NCBI GenBank assembly: GCA_021791695.1
Contig: JAJYWC010000013.1
Coordinates: 1-46,368, forward strand
Reading direction: 5' to 3'
Length of the DNA stretch: 46,368 bases
Source of the DNA: an archaeon
GTDB lineage: Archaea > Thermoproteota > Nitrososphaeria > Nitrososphaerales > Gagatemarchaeaceae
Positions 32,897 through 41,129 of the stretch are shown piece after piece. Position numbers and translations under genes: made by a program. The first letter of the stretch is position 1, and the number at the start of each line of letters is the position of its first letter. Below the pieces are notes generated by a model. The model ran no database searches. It worked only from the letters and a program-made list of their open reading frames with translations, and was not told the DNA's origin.

Positions 32897-33374
32897 GCCG
32901 ACTCGTAGAAGCGACGATCCTTGCTGGTTTTCGCGCTGAAGGACGCGAAGCCTTCGTCGTTGTTTCAGTATCTTCTGTTCAGGAACGCCACCTCCATTTC
33001 GACGTGAGATTCTACCCTTATGACGATCGAGAAAGGGAGGAGGGGGTAGTGGCATCAACTCATCCGTTCTCCGGATGTCTTTCGACGCGCTCTTAGCCTT
33101 GTTGTTCGGGCTGCGATTTGGTTGTGTGACAGCAGCGCACACTAGATGTCATCTCCTGAGGGCTGCTCTCCTCTTTAGCACGTCGACGTGTGGCGAGATG
33201 TTCGTTCGCTAACGGTCGAACGCTCCTCTGGCTGCACGGAATTTGGGAGTGCTTTCTTTGCGATTGAAGCTGCGTGAGCCATCTTTCCGGTCGTGAAGTA
33301 ATGGTTCTCCTCGAGATGAGGTTGCTTCGGTGTCAGGATCTTCCATACAACAGATGGGTTGCGTCGCTGCGGGG
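32897..33374. other. Gene-poor region of lower GC
   Basis: These 478 bases between the methyltransferase remnant and the phosphoesterase hold no gene I can support. On the minus strand a frame is open from 33381 to the stop at 33175-33177 and reads NPSVVWKILTPKQPHLEENH followed by a lysine- and alanine-rich stretch. It looks protein-like but has no proper start and may be another decayed fragment. GC is visibly lower than in flanking genes. Confidence 0.4.
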
Positions 33375-34817
33375 CTAATCGTGGCGGCGGTCTCGGCCGG
33401 GGTCGTCCTGTACGTGGCTAGACGCCGGGCGCGCCCTTACCCTCCACACGGCTACTAGTACGAGCGTCCCCGCGAGGATGAGTCCTCCGGACAGTCCCAG
33501 CTGCAGCATTGCGCCGTAGCCTCCTGTTCCGGCGCTTACCAGGGCGCTTGAGGTCTGGGTCGCGCCTGCGCTCAGCGGAATCTGAAGAGGTACTGGATAC
33601 GTCGACGACGAATATGCACCGCTCGTCCCCAGAACTATCGGCGGTCTCGCATGCTGAGAGAAGTTGAAAAAGTCGAGCGGGAGGCCGGCGTCGGCCACGT
33701 TCGAGTTGAGTGCTGGAAGGTTCCAGTTGTAGTCGATGAAGCGGATGAGAGAGAGGTGGCTCAGGAGCGTGCTCGAGACGTGCGCCTCGATACTGTACGG
33801 TGAGATCACGAGAAGCGGTACCCTCTGCCCGTAGCCCAAAAGAGGGCTCTGGAAGCCGTGGTCGATTGTGAACTCAGCTGGAGGCACCACCTGGTCGTAG
33901 AATCCCCCTCCTTCGTCCCAAGTGATGAATATGGCCGTCGTGTTCCAGTATGCGCTCTCCATGACCCTGTTCACGACCGAGACGACCCACTGTTCTCCGC
34001 TGCTCGGGTTTGCCGCCGGATGTTCGTCGTAGGTCTTGTTGTTGAGCGAGTTGACGAAGCTGACGCTCGGGAGTCCCGAGCCCGACGAGAGATCACCGTA
34101 GAGGGACGAGAGGTCCTTCACGTTGGACAACGCTGACTGCGGGATTCCCGACAGGTAGTCCAGCGGATAAAGCGTCGAGGCGGCCGACGGGGAGCTGAGG
34201 TAGTCATAGTACCCCCAGCTCACCCCCGCCCCATCAAGCTGGCTCATCACCGACTCTGAGTAGGGGAGGTAGGGAGGCGCAGGGTTGTCTGCGGCCACCG
34301 GGGTATCCCCGGTGAGGAGCATCAGCCGGTTCGGCGTGGTCTCACTCAGGACCGCCGAGAAGTAGTTGTCTCCCAGGCCGTACTCCTCGGCGTAGTCCCA
34401 GTATGCCGGCACCGAGTGGTAGTCGAAGTAGACCATGGATTGCGGGCCGGAGTTCGCAGCGAACCCTGTCGCGTTGTTCGCGTAATCTGCCTCGTAGACG
34501 AGCTGTCCTTCGCTCGGGTCCGCCGGCGCGCTGCTGGTCGACAGCGTCGGGCTCAAGCAGCCGCCCCGGTACGGGACACAGACGGAGTTCGGGATGCCCA
34601 CCACCGGCGGAAGCTGAGAGGTGATTGAGTTCACAAGCGTCCCGTTTGCCGTGGGATACGTTCCGAAGTAGTTGTCGAACGAGTGGTTCTCCTGCACGAT
34701 TATGATGACGTGCTGGATGGGGGTGGCCGTCCTCGCGCCGGCTACCGCCGCGGGCGCCACCAGCGCCAGAAGGCTGAGGCCGACGAGCATCGCGAGCGCG
34801 CCTTGCTTTCTGCTCAT
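33375..34817 (-). CDS. Secreted, membrane-anchored phosphoesterase (PLC/AcpA family)
   Basis: The 480-residue protein starts with a signal peptide (hydrophobic LAMLVGLSLLALVAPAAVAG, cleavage near 28) and ends with a single membrane helix (GGLILAGTLVLVAVW) followed by an arginine-rich tail, so the catalytic domain faces outside. The phosphoesterase fold is recognised from IQHVIIIVQENHSFDNYFGT at the start of the mature protein, ITWDEGGGFYDQVVPP and VPLLVISPYS. The family includes phospholipases C and acid phosphatases. A role in releasing phosphate or remodelling lipids is possible; a Pit phosphate permease lies elsewhere in the window. It follows the fusion gene by ten bases. Confidence 0.85.
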   Translation of the reverse strand: MSRKQGALAMLVGLSLLALVAPAAVAGARTATPIQHVIIIVQENHSFDNYFGTYPTANGTLVNSITSQLPPVVGIPNSVCVPYRGGCLSPTLSTSSAPADPSEGQLVYEADYANNATGFAANSGPQSMVYFDYHSVPAYWDYAEEYGLGDNYFSAVLSETTPNRLMLLTGDTPVAADNPAPPYLPYSESVMSQLDGAGVSWGYYDYLSSPSAASTLYPLDYLSGIPQSALSNVKDLSSLYGDLSSGSGLPSVSFVNSLNNKTYDEHPAANPSSGEQWVVSVVNRVMESAYWNTTAIFITWDEGGGFYDQVVPPAEFTIDHGFQSPLLGYGQRVPLLVISPYSIEAHVSSTLLSHLSLIRFIDYNWNLPALNSNVADAGLPLDFFNFSQHARPPIVLGTSGAYSSSTYPVPLQIPLSAGATQTSSALVSAGTGGYGAMLQLGLSGGLILAGTLVLVAVWRVRARPASSHVQDDPGRDRRHD

Positions 34818-34827
34818 CTGAACCCGT

Positions 34828-36060
34828 TCACACCTTCTGGAACACGAAGAGCGTCTGGTCTCCGAAGCGGTTGAAGGGGAAGTGCCCGGCCACGGTCTTC
34901 TCGACCGTCTCCGTGAACGAGAGCGCCGGCCTGACCCTGAAGTAGAGGTCGCTGAGGTAAGCCGGAGGCAGTATCGCTGGAAGGCCGATGATCTTTCTCA
35001 CCCTGAAATTATCCGAGAATAACCCGGCGAATGTCTTGGGACTGTAGTAGTAGGAGGGTATGTCCATCCCTCCCACGGAGACCATGATGGGCTGCTTCTT
35101 TCTAGGAGCCATCTTTTCGAACTGCAACGCAGCGCCATGCGCGATGGCTTCGGAGATACATAGGGTGTTCCTTATGGAGCAGACGAAATAGCCGCCATCC
35201 TGAACTATTTTCGAGAGTTCTCCGGACACGCTCCCTATTGACGGCTCGCAGTTGAGCGCCCCGTTGAACGAGTAGACGACTCTTACCTTTCCTCCGGGGA
35301 GCGAACTGGAGACCTCCGAGATCCGCGCCGCACCGACCTGGACGGCTGATATCTTCTGGTCCAGGCCTCTGGCCGCGACCTTCCGGCGCAGCAGTGCGAC
35401 CATCTTCTCCGAGATGTCCGTGGCTACTATCCGCTGCACGTGTCTCGAGACCTCGACTGCCTCCGCTCCTGTGCCGCACCCGATCTCTACCAGTGTGTCG
35501 TCCTGCCTGGTCCGCTCCAGGAGGACGGATATCGACCTTTCCCGTATCCATCGATTGATGAAGTTGCTGCGGATCGTGAAGTCATACTCCTCGGAGGCAG
35601 AATCGAAGGCGCGCGCAACTCCCTCGTAGTAGCCGACTCTGCGCCGCTTCCAGTCGGCGAAGTCGGAGCGAACATCACCCTCCCCCTTCACCGCTCCCCT
35701 CAGGTGCGGCGGGGCGAGCGGAGTGAGCCTGAGGCACGCCTCTGCCCGCGCATACCAGTCGTCTACCAGCGACGAGCCGTACTTCCTGGAGAAGAGCTGG
35801 AGAATTGTCCCTCTTTCCTTCTCGATGGCGGCCGCCACTTCGTACGAATAGTCTCCCAGTCTCACCCCCGCACTTCCGGTCGAGAGAGCGTTCTGGACCC
35901 AATCACTGGCGGCCCGACCAGCAAGCACGAAGAAAACACCGTCCGACCTGACGAACCTTACGACGACGACGTGGGGAATCCGGGTCTTCCTTCCCGTTGT
36001 CACGACCCTGAGGAGGACTTCGGATGACAGCGGCGCTGGCTTTGCCTGCTGTTCCATCAT
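34828..36060 (-). CDS. Flavin split-barrel (F420-type) domain fused to a methyltransferase
   Basis: The 410-residue protein has two domains. Residues about 10-115 resemble the F420-dependent nitroreductase/DUF385 split barrel: LLRVVTTGRKTRIPHVVVV, GVFFVLAGRAASDWVQNAL and SYEVAAAIEKERGTI, the R-K-T-G/R-x-P pattern of that group. Residues about 150-410 are a class I methyltransferase with DTLVEIGCGTGAEAVEVSRH (motif I), VATDISEKMVALLRRKV and VVYSFNGALNCEPSIGSVSG. The C-terminus NRFGDQTLFVFQKV recurs in the degraded copy at 32693-32896. Both ends are coupled to neighbours: the start overlaps the nucleotidyltransferase stop. The substrate is unknown, and the split-barrel call is less certain than the methyltransferase call. 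Confidence 0.75.
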   Translation of the reverse strand: MMEQQAKPAPLSSEVLLRVVTTGRKTRIPHVVVVRFVRSDGVFFVLAGRAASDWVQNALSTGSAGVRLGDYSYEVAAAIEKERGTILQLFSRKYGSSLVDDWYARAEACLRLTPLAPPHLRGAVKGEGDVRSDFADWKRRRVGYYEGVARAFDSASEEYDFTIRSNFINRWIRERSISVLLERTRQDDTLVEIGCGTGAEAVEVSRHVQRIVATDISEKMVALLRRKVAARGLDQKISAVQVGAARISEVSSSLPGGKVRVVYSFNGALNCEPSIGSVSGELSKIVQDGGYFVCSIRNTLCISEAIAHGAALQFEKMAPRKKQPIMVSVGGMDIPSYYYSPKTFAGLFSDNFRVRKIIGLPAILPPAYLSDLYFRVRPALSFTETVEKTVAGHFPFNRFGDQTLFVFQKV

Positions 36061-36995
36061 GCATCGTCTCCCCGCTCGCGCCTTGCGTACATCCTCCTGA
36101 GCGTTCTGTATCTTTCCGACTCATAGACGCAATGGTCCAATCCAATCTTCGACCTGAACGAAGCAGAAGAGTTACCGTGTTTTCGGTAACTCATGTTGAG
36201 AAGCGACGCCTTCATCCTAACATAGCTTCCTACAGTGTAGTAAAGAAACGAGTTCAGGACACGGTTCCCTCCCCTCCTTTGCTCTTGGGATTTGCCTCGA
36301 TCCTGGGTCGGGACTCTGCCCGTGTACAACCGGGGGAAGTAACGCTGCATCCAGGATCCCTCTAGGAGTAGCCCCCGATAGAACTCGATTCCCGAAATGA
36401 CGTGCGCCGAGAGCGCATCTCTCGCGAAGAGGCTGTCTTTTTTCTCTCCAAACTCCACCCTCGCCTTTTCCTCGTCGATGACGTAGCTGAAGCAGAACGG
36501 GGGGCAGTTCCGCGTGAGCCTGTGGAGTCGCGCCAGGAGCAGAGCCTTTAGCATGAAGACCCACAGCGAGTCCTTCCGGGTCACGCAGAAGACGTCGATG
36601 TCGTCACCCAACCTCGCACTCTTGTAGGAGTTGCCACCCGCGACTGCGAGCGTTTTGACCCGCTGACCTGCGCACAGCTCTGCTAACTCGGTCGCGGCAA
36701 TCACGTTTATCCTGGCCCTCTCCCTGTTCTTCGCTTCGGCGCCGACCAACCCTCGAAGGGGGAGCGAGCCCGACTCTTCCATCACGTAGCCAGACTCGAC
36801 CCAGTACCGGGAACTGAGCTCTTGATTTGAAAACCATGCCGCCTCGAACTCCTCGTCGGTCGCGTCTGCCGATGTGAGCTCGGCCAACTCGCTGAGCGTC
36901 AGTAGGCTCTTGTTCATTCGGGCGACTTCGCAGTAGAAAGAAATCTCCGATATGTCCTCGTCACCTATCTTGAAGGTCCACTGCTCAGTCTGCAT
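36057..36995 (-). CDS. Nucleotidyltransferase-fold protein
   Basis: The 312-residue protein contains VKTLAVAGGNSYKSARLGDD followed by IDVFCVT, a good match to the polymerase-beta nucleotidyltransferase pattern G-G-x(n)-S-x(n)-D-x-D (about residues 115-140), with a helical region downstream and a basic C-terminal tail. Such proteins add nucleotides to small molecules, proteins or RNA. Near a GT2 and other transferases it may activate or modify a sugar or lipid, but this is inference. It overlaps the GT2 gene upstream by 11 bases and the fusion gene downstream by four. Confidence 0.65.
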   Translation of the reverse strand: MQTEQWTFKIGDEDISEISFYCEVARMNKSLLTLSELAELTSADATDEEFEAAWFSNQELSSRYWVESGYVMEESGSLPLRGLVGAEAKNRERARINVIAATELAELCAGQRVKTLAVAGGNSYKSARLGDDIDVFCVTRKDSLWVFMLKALLLARLHRLTRNCPPFCFSYVIDEEKARVEFGEKKDSLFARDALSAHVISGIEFYRGLLLEGSWMQRYFPRLYTGRVPTQDRGKSQEQRRGGNRVLNSFLYYTVGSYVRMKASLLNMSYRKHGNSSASFRSKIGLDHCVYESERYRTLRRMYARRERGDDA

Positions 36996-37974
36996 ACCGA
37001 TCCCAGACCACGTGTCTCCGTTGATTCGAGAATGAGTCCTTCAATGCGCCGATGAACGAAATGAACTCCAGCACCACAGCAAAGGGTAGCGCCAGGGCAA
37101 GCCTCGGATGTCCTGCTATGGTCTTCACGACTGCCCCGAACCCGCGTCTAGGGGAAAAGACCATCAGAGATTCAGCCGTCATCGGTACTCGGCCCACCAT
37201 CCTCCAGATTTGGATGTGCCCGTACAGTACCCTGCGTCTCTGCCTGACTATCTCGATGGACACTGACGGGACGTCTACCTTTACTACCGCGTTTCCAAGC
37301 GTCTTTACTGAGAAACCTTTGGCTCGCATCCTGCCACCGATGTACGCCCCATCGTTGACCACGTGCGGCGGAAGGTCATCGAGGGCGTGGAGCCGGACGA
37401 CCATGAGCTCGTCGGTCCCGTGATTGCTCAGCGACGTTCCGTTCAGTTCGCCGGTGCACGTGTTGTGTGCCCCCCACATCAGCTCCAGGACGCGCGAAGC
37501 GACCCCTCTTCCCGTCGCTATCAGCGGGAAGCCGGAGACCATTCCCACCCGGGCGTCTTTGCCGATGGACCTCAGCAGCCGAGAGATTGAGCCGTGCGAG
37601 GGAACCGCGTCGCCGTTTACGAACACAAGATACTCGCCCATGGCCTCCGCGATTATACGATTTATCGCGCTGACCTTTCCCCGTCTTGTATCCTCTTCGG
37701 CGAGCACGAACCTGGGGTCACGCTCGTGCATGCGTCGGAGGCGTCCGAGGGCCCTCGGACTGCAGGCGCTTGCGACCACGATTATCTTCTCAAGACGGAA
37801 ACCGCTGGGGTAACGTTCGCCCTCTATCGTATCGATGAGTTCCACAAGTGTGGGCGGCTCTCCGGTGGCGCAGACGCCAATGCTGAATCCGACAGCATTC
37901 TCCTGTCGAGCCTCGTTGAGGTCTGGACCTCGGGGATTACGTAGAGCCAAGCGACCCGTGGCTCGCTCAGACAT
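36985..37974 (-). CDS. GT2-family glycosyltransferase
   Basis: The 329-residue protein has the GT-A fold of family 2: FSIGVCATGEPPTLVELIDT, IIVVASACSPRALGRL, EDTRRGKVSAINRIIAEAMG (nucleotide-sugar binding), EYLVFVNGDAVPS, where NGDAV stands at the DxD position, and later GVASRVLELMWGAHN. A C-terminal hydrophobic helix (LALALPFAVVLEFISFIGAL) would anchor it at the membrane. The ATG at 37974 lies 24-32 bases after a TATA-like box, so it is the first gene of a four-gene minus-strand operon reaching the phosphoesterase at 33375. Confidence 0.82.
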   Translation of the reverse strand: MSERATGRLALRNPRGPDLNEARQENAVGFSIGVCATGEPPTLVELIDTIEGERYPSGFRLEKIIVVASACSPRALGRLRRMHERDPRFVLAEEDTRRGKVSAINRIIAEAMGEYLVFVNGDAVPSHGSISRLLRSIGKDARVGMVSGFPLIATGRGVASRVLELMWGAHNTCTGELNGTSLSNHGTDELMVVRLHALDDLPPHVVNDGAYIGGRMRAKGFSVKTLGNAVVKVDVPSVSIEIVRQRRRVLYGHIQIWRMVGRVPMTAESLMVFSPRRGFGAVVKTIAGHPRLALALPFAVVLEFISFIGALKDSFSNQRRHVVWDRYAD

Positions 37975-37997
37975 GGAATTCTCTGATAAGGGTTCCT

Positions 37998-38006
37998 CTA
38001 TATTTG
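37998..38006 (-). promoter_or_regulatory. TATA-like box for the GT2 operon
   Basis: On the minus strand CAAATATAG lies 24-32 bases before the ATG at 37974, matching a leaderless transcript. A plus-strand element for the molybdopterin gene lies about 30 bases further on. Confidence 0.5.
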
Positions 38007-38030
38007 CCCTGGTTTCGATTTGGAAGAATC

Positions 38031-38038
38031 ATTATATC
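38031..38038 (+). promoter_or_regulatory. TATA-like box for the molybdopterin protein
   Basis: ATTATATC lies about 43-50 bases before the ATG at 38081, so the mRNA would have a leader of roughly 20-25 bases. The 106-base gap also contains the divergent box for the GT2 operon. Confidence 0.45.
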
Positions 38039-38080
38039 GCATCAAGGACGCGATCGCGAAGCTTCTTCGGAGTCTTTTGA

Positions 38081-39682
38081 ATGGCATCGAACACAACGCG
38101 CGGCTTCCTGGTCGGTCTGGGAGGGGGGGCTCTTGCGGTCGCCATTTCGTACGTGGTCAGGATCTTCCTCGGCGGCGTCTTCCTGCCCGAGCTCGCCGCC
38201 CAGACACTCTTCACCCTGACGCCGGGTGCAATCGAGTCACAGGCGGTAGAGTCACTCCAGAGCCTCGCAAAGTATTCGGCATTCGCTGGAGGATTGATAG
38301 TTAACCTCTTGCTGTACGGCACATTCGGCGCGTTGCTCTACCGGGCCAAGAGCATCTCTCAGCAGGGAGGCAGGCTCGAACGCTTCGTCTCGTTCACCCT
38401 CCTGCCCTACATCATACTCGCGACGGTAGGGGTCCTGCTTCTCTTTACAACAGCGATCCAGTCTTCCCCCGTGAGCCTGCCTGTCCTTCTGCTCTCGCTC
38501 GTGCCGCCGCAGCTGGCCTTCGGCGCGACGCTCATTTGGTTCAACTCAGTGGGACCGACCAAGCCCACCGAGCTCTGTGAGGCGACGAACCCTCCGAAGG
38601 GCAAGAAGAAGTTCGACAGGCGGAGGAGACTATTCATCCAGGCGGGAGTGGCGTCGGCGGTTGGGGCGGCCATTCTCGTCTACGGCGTGGGCTTCCTCCT
38701 TAATCCCGCGAACCCGGCAGGCAACACCCCGGCGAACCCTTCGGCACTGTTCGCACAGAACGTGACCACAAACGGCAACTTCTACAGGGTAGATGTCAAC
38801 ATATTCCCTCCCACTGTCGACGGGTCCGGCTGGCACCTGCAGGTATATGGGCTAGTCAACAGCCCTCTGACTCTGACCCTGGACCAAATCCAGCAGATGT
38901 CGTTCTACGACCAGTACAACACTCTCGAATGCGTCAGCAACACGATAGGAGGTGACCTGATAAGCACCGCCCAGTGGAGAGGGGTCCGGCTCAAGGACGT
39001 CCTCAACCAGGCGGGTCTTCAACCATCGGCTGACTATATAGTCTTCAGAGCGGTCGACGGATACGACGTGGCGATACCGCTGGAGAGGGCGATGCTGGAT
39101 GGGACGCTTCTTGCGTTCGAGATGAACGGGGCGCCGCTCCCCACCGAGCACGGATATCCGCTCAGGGCCATTGTCCCAGGCTTGTACGGCATGATGAACG
39201 CGAAGTGGATTACGAGTATCGAAGCGGTGAGCGGCCCCTACCAGGGCTACTGGCAGGCCAGGGGATGGACCAGCAACGCCGAGTACCAGACGGGCTCGGA
39301 GATAGTCATCCCGGGAAACGCTCAGGTCACCCAGAGGTTCGGGATCGATGGTTCGGGCAACATACCGTTCGGCACCACGCCGATAGCGGGGATAGCCTAC
39401 GCCGGCGACCGCGGGATTTCCAAGGTGGAGGTGAGCACCGACGGGGGGAACACCTGGACGCAGGCGTCCACCACTGAGCCCCTCTCCGCGTACACGTGGG
39501 TCTTCTGGTCGGCCCAGTGGAACCCGCCGGCAACGGGGTCCTACAAGCTCGTGGTCCGCGCGACCGACGGGACGGGCGCGGTCCAGACCGCTGTGGTGAC
39601 GAACCCGTTCCCTGATGGGGCGACTGGATATCACGTCGTGGACATCTCGGTCGTGGGCGCCCAGGCGGGCGCATCGTCGTAG
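38081..39682 (+). CDS. Membrane-anchored sulfite oxidase-like molybdopterin protein
   Basis: The 533-residue protein has an N-terminal membrane part (about four helices in residues 5-160) and a basic RRRRLF-like segment before a further helix (FIQAGVASAVGAAILVYGVG, about 185-210). The molybdopterin domain of the sulfite oxidase superfamily follows: WHLQVYGLVNSPLTLTLDQI, YNTLECVSNTIGGDLI with the molybdenum-ligating cysteine, WRGVRLKDVL, EHGYPLRAIVPGLYGM and KWITSIEAV. A C-terminal immunoglobulin-like dimerisation domain begins ISKVEVSTDGGNTWTQAS. The catalytic domain should lie outside the membrane. The electron partner and substrate are unknown; YedY-like reductases are an alternative. Confidence 0.88.
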   Translation: MASNTTRGFLVGLGGGALAVAISYVVRIFLGGVFLPELAAQTLFTLTPGAIESQAVESLQSLAKYSAFAGGLIVNLLLYGTFGALLYRAKSISQQGGRLERFVSFTLLPYIILATVGVLLLFTTAIQSSPVSLPVLLLSLVPPQLAFGATLIWFNSVGPTKPTELCEATNPPKGKKKFDRRRRLFIQAGVASAVGAAILVYGVGFLLNPANPAGNTPANPSALFAQNVTTNGNFYRVDVNIFPPTVDGSGWHLQVYGLVNSPLTLTLDQIQQMSFYDQYNTLECVSNTIGGDLISTAQWRGVRLKDVLNQAGLQPSADYIVFRAVDGYDVAIPLERAMLDGTLLAFEMNGAPLPTEHGYPLRAIVPGLYGMMNAKWITSIEAVSGPYQGYWQARGWTSNAEYQTGSEIVIPGNAQVTQRFGIDGSGNIPFGTTPIAGIAYAGDRGISKVEVSTDGGNTWTQASTTEPLSAYTWVFWSAQWNPPATGSYKLVVRATDGTGAVQTAVVTNPFPDGATGYHVVDISVVGAQAGASS

Positions 39683-39718
39683 GCTCGGGTAGCCCGAGAC
39701 CAGTGGATTCATCAGCGG

Positions 39719-39726
39719 GGTTTTAT
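39719..39726 (+). promoter_or_regulatory. TATA-like box for the small zincin
   Basis: The A/T-rich GTTTTATT run lies about 20-30 bases before two nearby ATGs at 39743 and 39749. The distance favours the second ATG or a leaderless first one. Confidence 0.4.
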
Positions 39727-39742
39727 TCCTCCTGTAGGCTGA

Positions 39743-40204
39743 TTGGCCATGGTTTCCCTAGAGCAGTTCCTTTCGACGGTCACGGTCGAGGCTGACGACG
39801 GGCGCTTCGCGCACCTCTTCTCCGACGCCGTCTCACGGATCCCATCGGATGTCCGCCCTCTGGTCTCCCTTGCCAGCGTGAGGCTACGGAGGAGGGGCCG
39901 CATGAAGGGCCTCGCCGGCCTGACCCGATGGTCGGAACATTCCAAACGCAGAATGCCGTCTGGCGGCCCGGGAACTCAGACGATTACCTACTACTCATCG
40001 CTGCTCGACCATCTCTCCGATGAGGCGTACGTCGCGATCCTGGTTCACGAGCTGGCGCACGCGTGGCTGAACGAGCACGTCGCTCCCGCGCAGTCGCCCG
40101 AGAGGGAACGGGAGGCCGATGGCCTTGCAGCGAGGTGGGGCTTTCAGCTCGAGCTTGAGCAGCTCAGCCGTGAAGCCGAAGCAATCGGAGATTCGGTCTA
40201 CTGA
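39743..40204 (+). CDS. Small HExxH zinc metallopeptidase-like protein
   Basis: The 153-residue protein has LVHELAHAWLNEH at about 108-120, an exact HExxH zinc-binding helix, and downstream EREREADGLAARWGF, whose ExxAD-like pattern supplies the third ligand as in gluzincins. An aromatic strand (TITYYSSLLDHLS) precedes the helix. There is no signal peptide or membrane segment, so it is likely cytoplasmic. The ATG at 39743 is used; ATG 39749 is an equally placed alternative. It converges with a Lon N-domain gene, with only one base between the stops. Confidence 0.75.
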   Translation: MAMVSLEQFLSTVTVEADDGRFAHLFSDAVSRIPSDVRPLVSLASVRLRRRGRMKGLAGLTRWSEHSKRRMPSGGPGTQTITYYSSLLDHLSDEAYVAILVHELAHAWLNEHVAPAQSPEREREADGLAARWGFQLELEQLSREAEAIGDSVY

Positions 40205-40205
40205 A

Positions 40206-41078
40206 TCAGCGGAGTGAACGTCTCTTCATGAACGCCGGACCGTACTTCTCGGCGAGGACGTTTAGGAGCTCGGTCGTGTGGTTCCCTACCATGTGATTCA
40301 GCAGCTCGACTATGGCCTCGGCCCTGACCCCCTGCTCTGCGTCGAAGGCCCTGTCTGCGAAGTCTGCACAGATCTCGCACTCTGAGATAGACTTAGCCTC
40401 TATCATGCTCCTCAGCACCTCGAGTTCCCGGTCGAAATGGCGGCTGAGCATACCGAGCCTCTCGTCAGGGTCCAGCGTCCCTAGAAGCTTCAGCCTCTCT
40501 TCGTGCGTCAGGGTAGGCGACATGGCGCAGAGGTCCGAGAGCTCTGACGCGCTCTTCGCGTTTGCGAGCATGGACGTCACCTCGGCGGGGATGTCGGGAA
40601 TGAGCTCCCTGAACTCGTCGAGCTGGGAGTGGACGCGTTTTATCGTCGACGCCCCGTCCTTGCGCGAACCCTCGGTCTCGTCGAGCTTTTCGACCTTAAC
40701 CAGAGGACCCGAGCCGAGGCCCTCGGGGCTGCTCACCCTGATCCTCCAGAGACCCTTGAGGTCCACGCGGAGCCCGTTGCTCACTCGCTGCGTGTTCACC
40801 ACCAAGGTGAGGACGCCTATTCCGTGCTTCTCTCTCTCAAAATCGGTGGGAATGAACGCTACCAGCCGGTTCTCCTGAAGCGCGTGAGAGACAGCGTCTT
40901 TACCCTGCTCCTCTCCCAAGGTTAGCGATACCTGCATCTTTGGAAAGAGGACGATGTCACGGGAGAAGAACGCGGGCACCTGCTCGTCTTTGTCGGTAGA
41001 AGTAACCCTCTCGGTCACGTCGGAAGCGTTTGTGGAGTGCTCCCGGCGATATTTCAACCTGTCCACTGATTCTTCCAT
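40206..41078 (-). CDS. Stand-alone Lon N-terminal (LON substrate-binding) domain protein
   Basis: The 290-residue protein resembles the LON substrate-recognition domain without ATPase or protease. Beta-rich residues about 33-140 start FFSRDIVLFPKMQVSLTLGE and include VAFIPTDFEREKHGIGVLTL and RVDLKGLWRIRV, followed by the helical segment ending KLLGTLDPDERLGMLSRHFD with RELEVL, which closely matches the end of the Lon N-domain. A C-terminal extension contains a C-x2-C pair in SECEICADFADRAF and may bind metal. It could act as an adaptor or substrate-binding protein. The ATG at 41078 lies about 23 bases from the palindromic CTTAAG promoter element shared with the S9 gene. Confidence 0.8.
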   Translation of the reverse strand: MEESVDRLKYRREHSTNASDVTERVTSTDKDEQVPAFFSRDIVLFPKMQVSLTLGEEQGKDAVSHALQENRLVAFIPTDFEREKHGIGVLTLVVNTQRVSNGLRVDLKGLWRIRVSSPEGLGSGPLVKVEKLDETEGSRKDGASTIKRVHSQLDEFRELIPDIPAEVTSMLANAKSASELSDLCAMSPTLTHEERLKLLGTLDPDERLGMLSRHFDRELEVLRSMIEAKSISECEICADFADRAFDAEQGVRAEAIVELLNHMVGNHTTELLNVLAEKYGPAFMKRRSLR

Positions 41079-41096
41079 TGCGCCGCGCTTCGCTCA

Positions 41097-41106
41097 TGCT
41101 TAAGAG
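41097..41106. promoter_or_regulatory. Bidirectional TATA-like element
   Basis: The palindrome CTTAAG (41099-41104) is the only A/T-rich element in the 51-base gap between two divergent ATGs, at 41078 (minus) and 41130 (plus). Its centre is about 24 bases from one start and 29 from the other, so one element could serve two leaderless transcripts. Confidence 0.45.
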
Positions 41107-41129
41107 AAGGCACGCGGGCACTTCGCTGG

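Noticed and set aside
33175-33381. Minus-strand stretch with protein-like composition
   Set aside because: No start codon near its beginning and no recognisable family; recorded only as part of the gene-poor region.
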